Shown here piece by piece: positions 62,861 to 64,000 of a DNA stretch of 64,000 nt (within the stretch, counting starts at the first letter, position 1; every line of letters starts with the position of its first letter). Source of the DNA: Mycobacterium heckeshornense (GTDB lineage Bacteria; Actinomycetota; Actinomycetes; Mycobacteriales; Mycobacteriaceae); the NCBI RefSeq assembly GCF_016592155.1, contig NZ_AP024237.1, positions 2,356,001-2,420,000 of the forward strand, given 5' to 3'. The notes beneath the pieces are model-generated. The model was not told the origin of the DNA, did no database searches, and saw only the letters and a list, made by a program, of their open reading frames with translations. The translations under genes and the position numbers were made by a program.

Positions 62861-63643
62861 TCAGCATAGGCAAGGCTGTCCTAATTTTGCAAGGCCTGAC
62901 GAAGACTGCCCGCGCCGGCGTCGAACCGACGGGCCCCGCACCGGCAGGCCGAAGTCGACCAGCGCCTCGAGCACTGCCTGACCCCGCCGCATGCCGGTGA
63001 GCTCGCACGTGCCCGCCAGCTGCGGCACCTGAGTGGCAGCCGCGACCACCGCCGACCCGACCAGCTGCCACATGGTCGCCACCGGGATGGCCGCCGTGCT
63101 GACCTCGTGCAGTTTGGCGAATAACGGCGCCAGCGTGCGATGACAGCGGTGTGCTACCCAGACGGCCAGGGCCGATTCGCTGGGCAGGCGCACCACCTTG
63201 CACAATTCTGCGTCGTGAGCCAGCCCGCGCAGCGTGGGGTCGACGACCGCGACCCAGTCGATGGCGCCCTCGGCGTCGACGTGGACCCAGAGGTTCTCCA
63301 AGCCGGGGTCCCACGCCCGTCCTTCCAGCACGACCAGGGCCACCACGCGTCCGATCACCGTGTGGACAAGGGTGTCGGCCAGTTGCCGGGCCGCAGCGCT
63401 TCGGCCCATGTCGGCGGCGGCGTTGTCGAACATCACCCGCAGCCGGTCGGTGGTCAGCGCCGACGCCAGCGGCCACCACCGGCGCCGGCAGACGTCGGCC
63501 AGCACCGCGACACCGTAGACCCTCGGGCAGGCGGGATACAGCTCGCGGAGGCGCCGGCTCGATTCGTGCAGGGGCAGCGGCCGCTCGATGGCCATTGCCG
63601 CGATTAACGGGTCTTCGCGTAGCACCGACACCACAACCTCCAT
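62861..63643 (-). CDS. FhuF-like ferric iron reductase-type protein, iron-regulated
   Basis: 260 residues. The FhuF-like region is recognised from RSAAARQLADTLVHTVIGRV, WVHVDAEGAIDWVAVVDPTL and the C-terminal helical part SALAVWVAHRCHRTLAPLFA. FhuF proteins reduce ferric siderophores. The C-terminal Cys cluster that binds [2Fe-2S] in FhuF is not visible (the end reads SGLAKLGQPCLC), so it may be a truncated or divergent member. ATG 63643 is chosen because it falls just downstream of the iron box; ATG 63592 (MAIERPLPLHES) is possible. Located between genes adjacent in M. tuberculosis, so an insertion there. Confidence 0.68.
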   Translation of the reverse strand: MEVVVSVLREDPLIAAMAIERPLPLHESSRRLRELYPACPRVYGVAVLADVCRRRWWPLASALTTDRLRVMFDNAAADMGRSAAARQLADTLVHTVIGRVVALVVLEGRAWDPGLENLWVHVDAEGAIDWVAVVDPTLRGLAHDAELCKVVRLPSESALAVWVAHRCHRTLAPLFAKLHEVSTAAIPVATMWQLVGSAVVAAATQVPQLAGTCELTGMRRGQAVLEALVDFGLPVRGPSVRRRRGQSSSGLAKLGQPCLC

Positions 63644-63649
63644 CACAAT

Positions 63650-63668
63650 ATAGGTTAGGCTAACCATA
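63650..63668 (-). promoter_or_regulatory. IdeR/DtxR-type iron box
   Basis: ATAGGTTAGGCTAACCATA agrees with the consensus TTAGGTTAGSCTAACCTAA at 16 of 19 positions and is an almost perfect palindrome. It lies 7 bp upstream of the FhuF-like start; repression by Fe-IdeR is expected. Confidence 0.85.
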
Positions 63669-63747
63669 CTAATAATGCCGGGGGCACGCTATGACGGCAA
63701 TCACACCGACGGCCGTCATCCGGCCCTGGGCACCGTTGCGGCTTCCG

Positions 63748-63764
63748 TACGACCGTCAGTAGTA
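63748..63764. promoter_or_regulatory. Candidate BlaI dyad upstream of blaI
   Basis: TACGACCGTCAGTAGTA: TACGAC and GTAGTA form an imperfect dyad (5/6) like the TACnAC/GTnGTA half-sites of BlaI/MecI operators. Located 46 bp before the blaI start. Confidence 0.45.
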
Positions 63765-63809
63765 AGCGGGGGTAGGCTGTTCGCAGTCGCTGAGGAGATG
63801 AACGAACCA

Positions 63810-64000
63810 TGGCCAAGCTCACGCGTCTGGGGGACCTGGAACGTGCTGTGATGGATCACCTGTGGTCCGCGCCCGAGCCCCAAACGGTCCGCCAGGTCCA
63901 CGAAGCGTTGTCGGCGCATCGCGATTTGGCCTACACCACCGTGATGACGGTGTTGCAACGGTTGGCCAAGAAGAACCTGGTCTCCCAAATCCGCGACGAC
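63810..64000 (+). CDS. blaI: BlaI/MecI-family transcriptional repressor (C-terminus beyond window)
   Basis: First 63 residues visible: LTRLGDLERAVMDHLWS, then QTVRQVHEALSAHRDLAYTT and VMTVLQRLAKKNLV, the winged helix of BlaI. In M. tuberculosis BlaI controls the beta-lactamase and is encoded beside its sensor protease BlaR. CTGAGGAG precedes the ATG. Runs off the right edge. Confidence 0.92.

Noticed and set aside
1..64000. CRISPR arrays, tRNA or rRNA genes
   Set aside because: No regularly spaced repeats and no tRNA- or rRNA-like segments were seen on either strand.

Overview
The window is high-GC actinobacterial DNA and almost certainly comes from an environmental Mycobacterium/Mycolicibacterium. 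The strongest evidence is at the two ends. The right end carries, in the same relative order and orientation as in M. tuberculosis, apa, modC, modB, modA, the Rv1856c-type SDR, the Rv1855c-type F420/flavin oxidoreductase, ndh, the Rv1847-type thioesterase and blaI. The left end carries an adhA-like (Rv1862-type) alcohol dehydrogenase and a GlsB/YeaQ membrane protein (Rv1861-type) on the strand expected if they once sat directly beside apa. Gene assignments come from motifs and family recognition by eye; no database search was run.

Between those two ends (about 1.05-55.1 kb) lies roughly 54 kb that looks like an inserted or lineage-specific catabolic island. It encodes four acyl-CoA synthetases (one frameshifted), six acyl-CoA dehydrogenases (one frameshifted; two adjacent ones may form a heteromer), seven crotonase-fold hydratases/isomerases counting a diverged one, a double-hotdog MaoC-type dehydratase, a thiolase-like/DUF35 pair of the retro-aldolase type, six SDRs, a HpcH aldolase/TfdA dioxygenase/D-hydroxyacid dehydrogenase operon, four metal-dependent amidohydrolases, four intact DapB-like reductases plus two fragments, LLM flavin oxidoreductases, a nitroreductase, two alcohol dehydrogenases, a P450 and a cysteine-hydrolase-like protein. 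Together these suggest CoA activation, beta-oxidation and ring or side-chain removal of a hydrophobic, probably cyclic, compound. The substrate cannot be read from the sequence.

Layout of the island: 1.4-4.6 kb FadD/nitroreductase/DapB-like (minus); 4.7-6.1 kb crotonase/thioesterase (plus); divergent FadE genes; 8.6-9.7 kb amidohydrolase; 9.8-13.7 kb aldolase operon (minus); 13.7-15.3 kb thiolase/DUF35; 15.3-18.6 kb FadD, SDR, crotonase; 18.7-25.1 kb MaoC/crotonase/FadE/crotonase/crotonase/FadD operon; 25.3-26.5 kb amidohydrolase; 26.5-29.8 kb LLM/SDR/SnoaL-like/ADH operon opposite an IclR regulator; 30.7-35.6 kb FadD/FadE/FadE/amidohydrolase (minus); 35.7-39.8 kb FadE/LLM/hydrolase-like/amidohydrolase (plus); a decayed zone; 40.6-43.6 kb very small membrane proteins with a DapB-like reductase; SDRs; P450 and DapB-like genes; a solute-binding-like protein divergent from a TetR regulator; an SDR; an IS110-family element; an NDMA-type ADH.

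Two regulatory layers are visible. A 16-bp palindrome, GAGAA-N6-TTCTC, occurs with perfect arms in four divergent intergenic regions (4674, 25249, 35613, 43738) and with one arm mismatch at 37879 and 45770, plus weaker copies, which suggests one local regulon. A different 19-bp palindrome is shared by the TetR gene promoter (50571) and the P450/DapB-like promoter (48291). Outside the island, an IdeR-type iron box precedes a FhuF-like gene located between the Rv1847-type gene and blaI.
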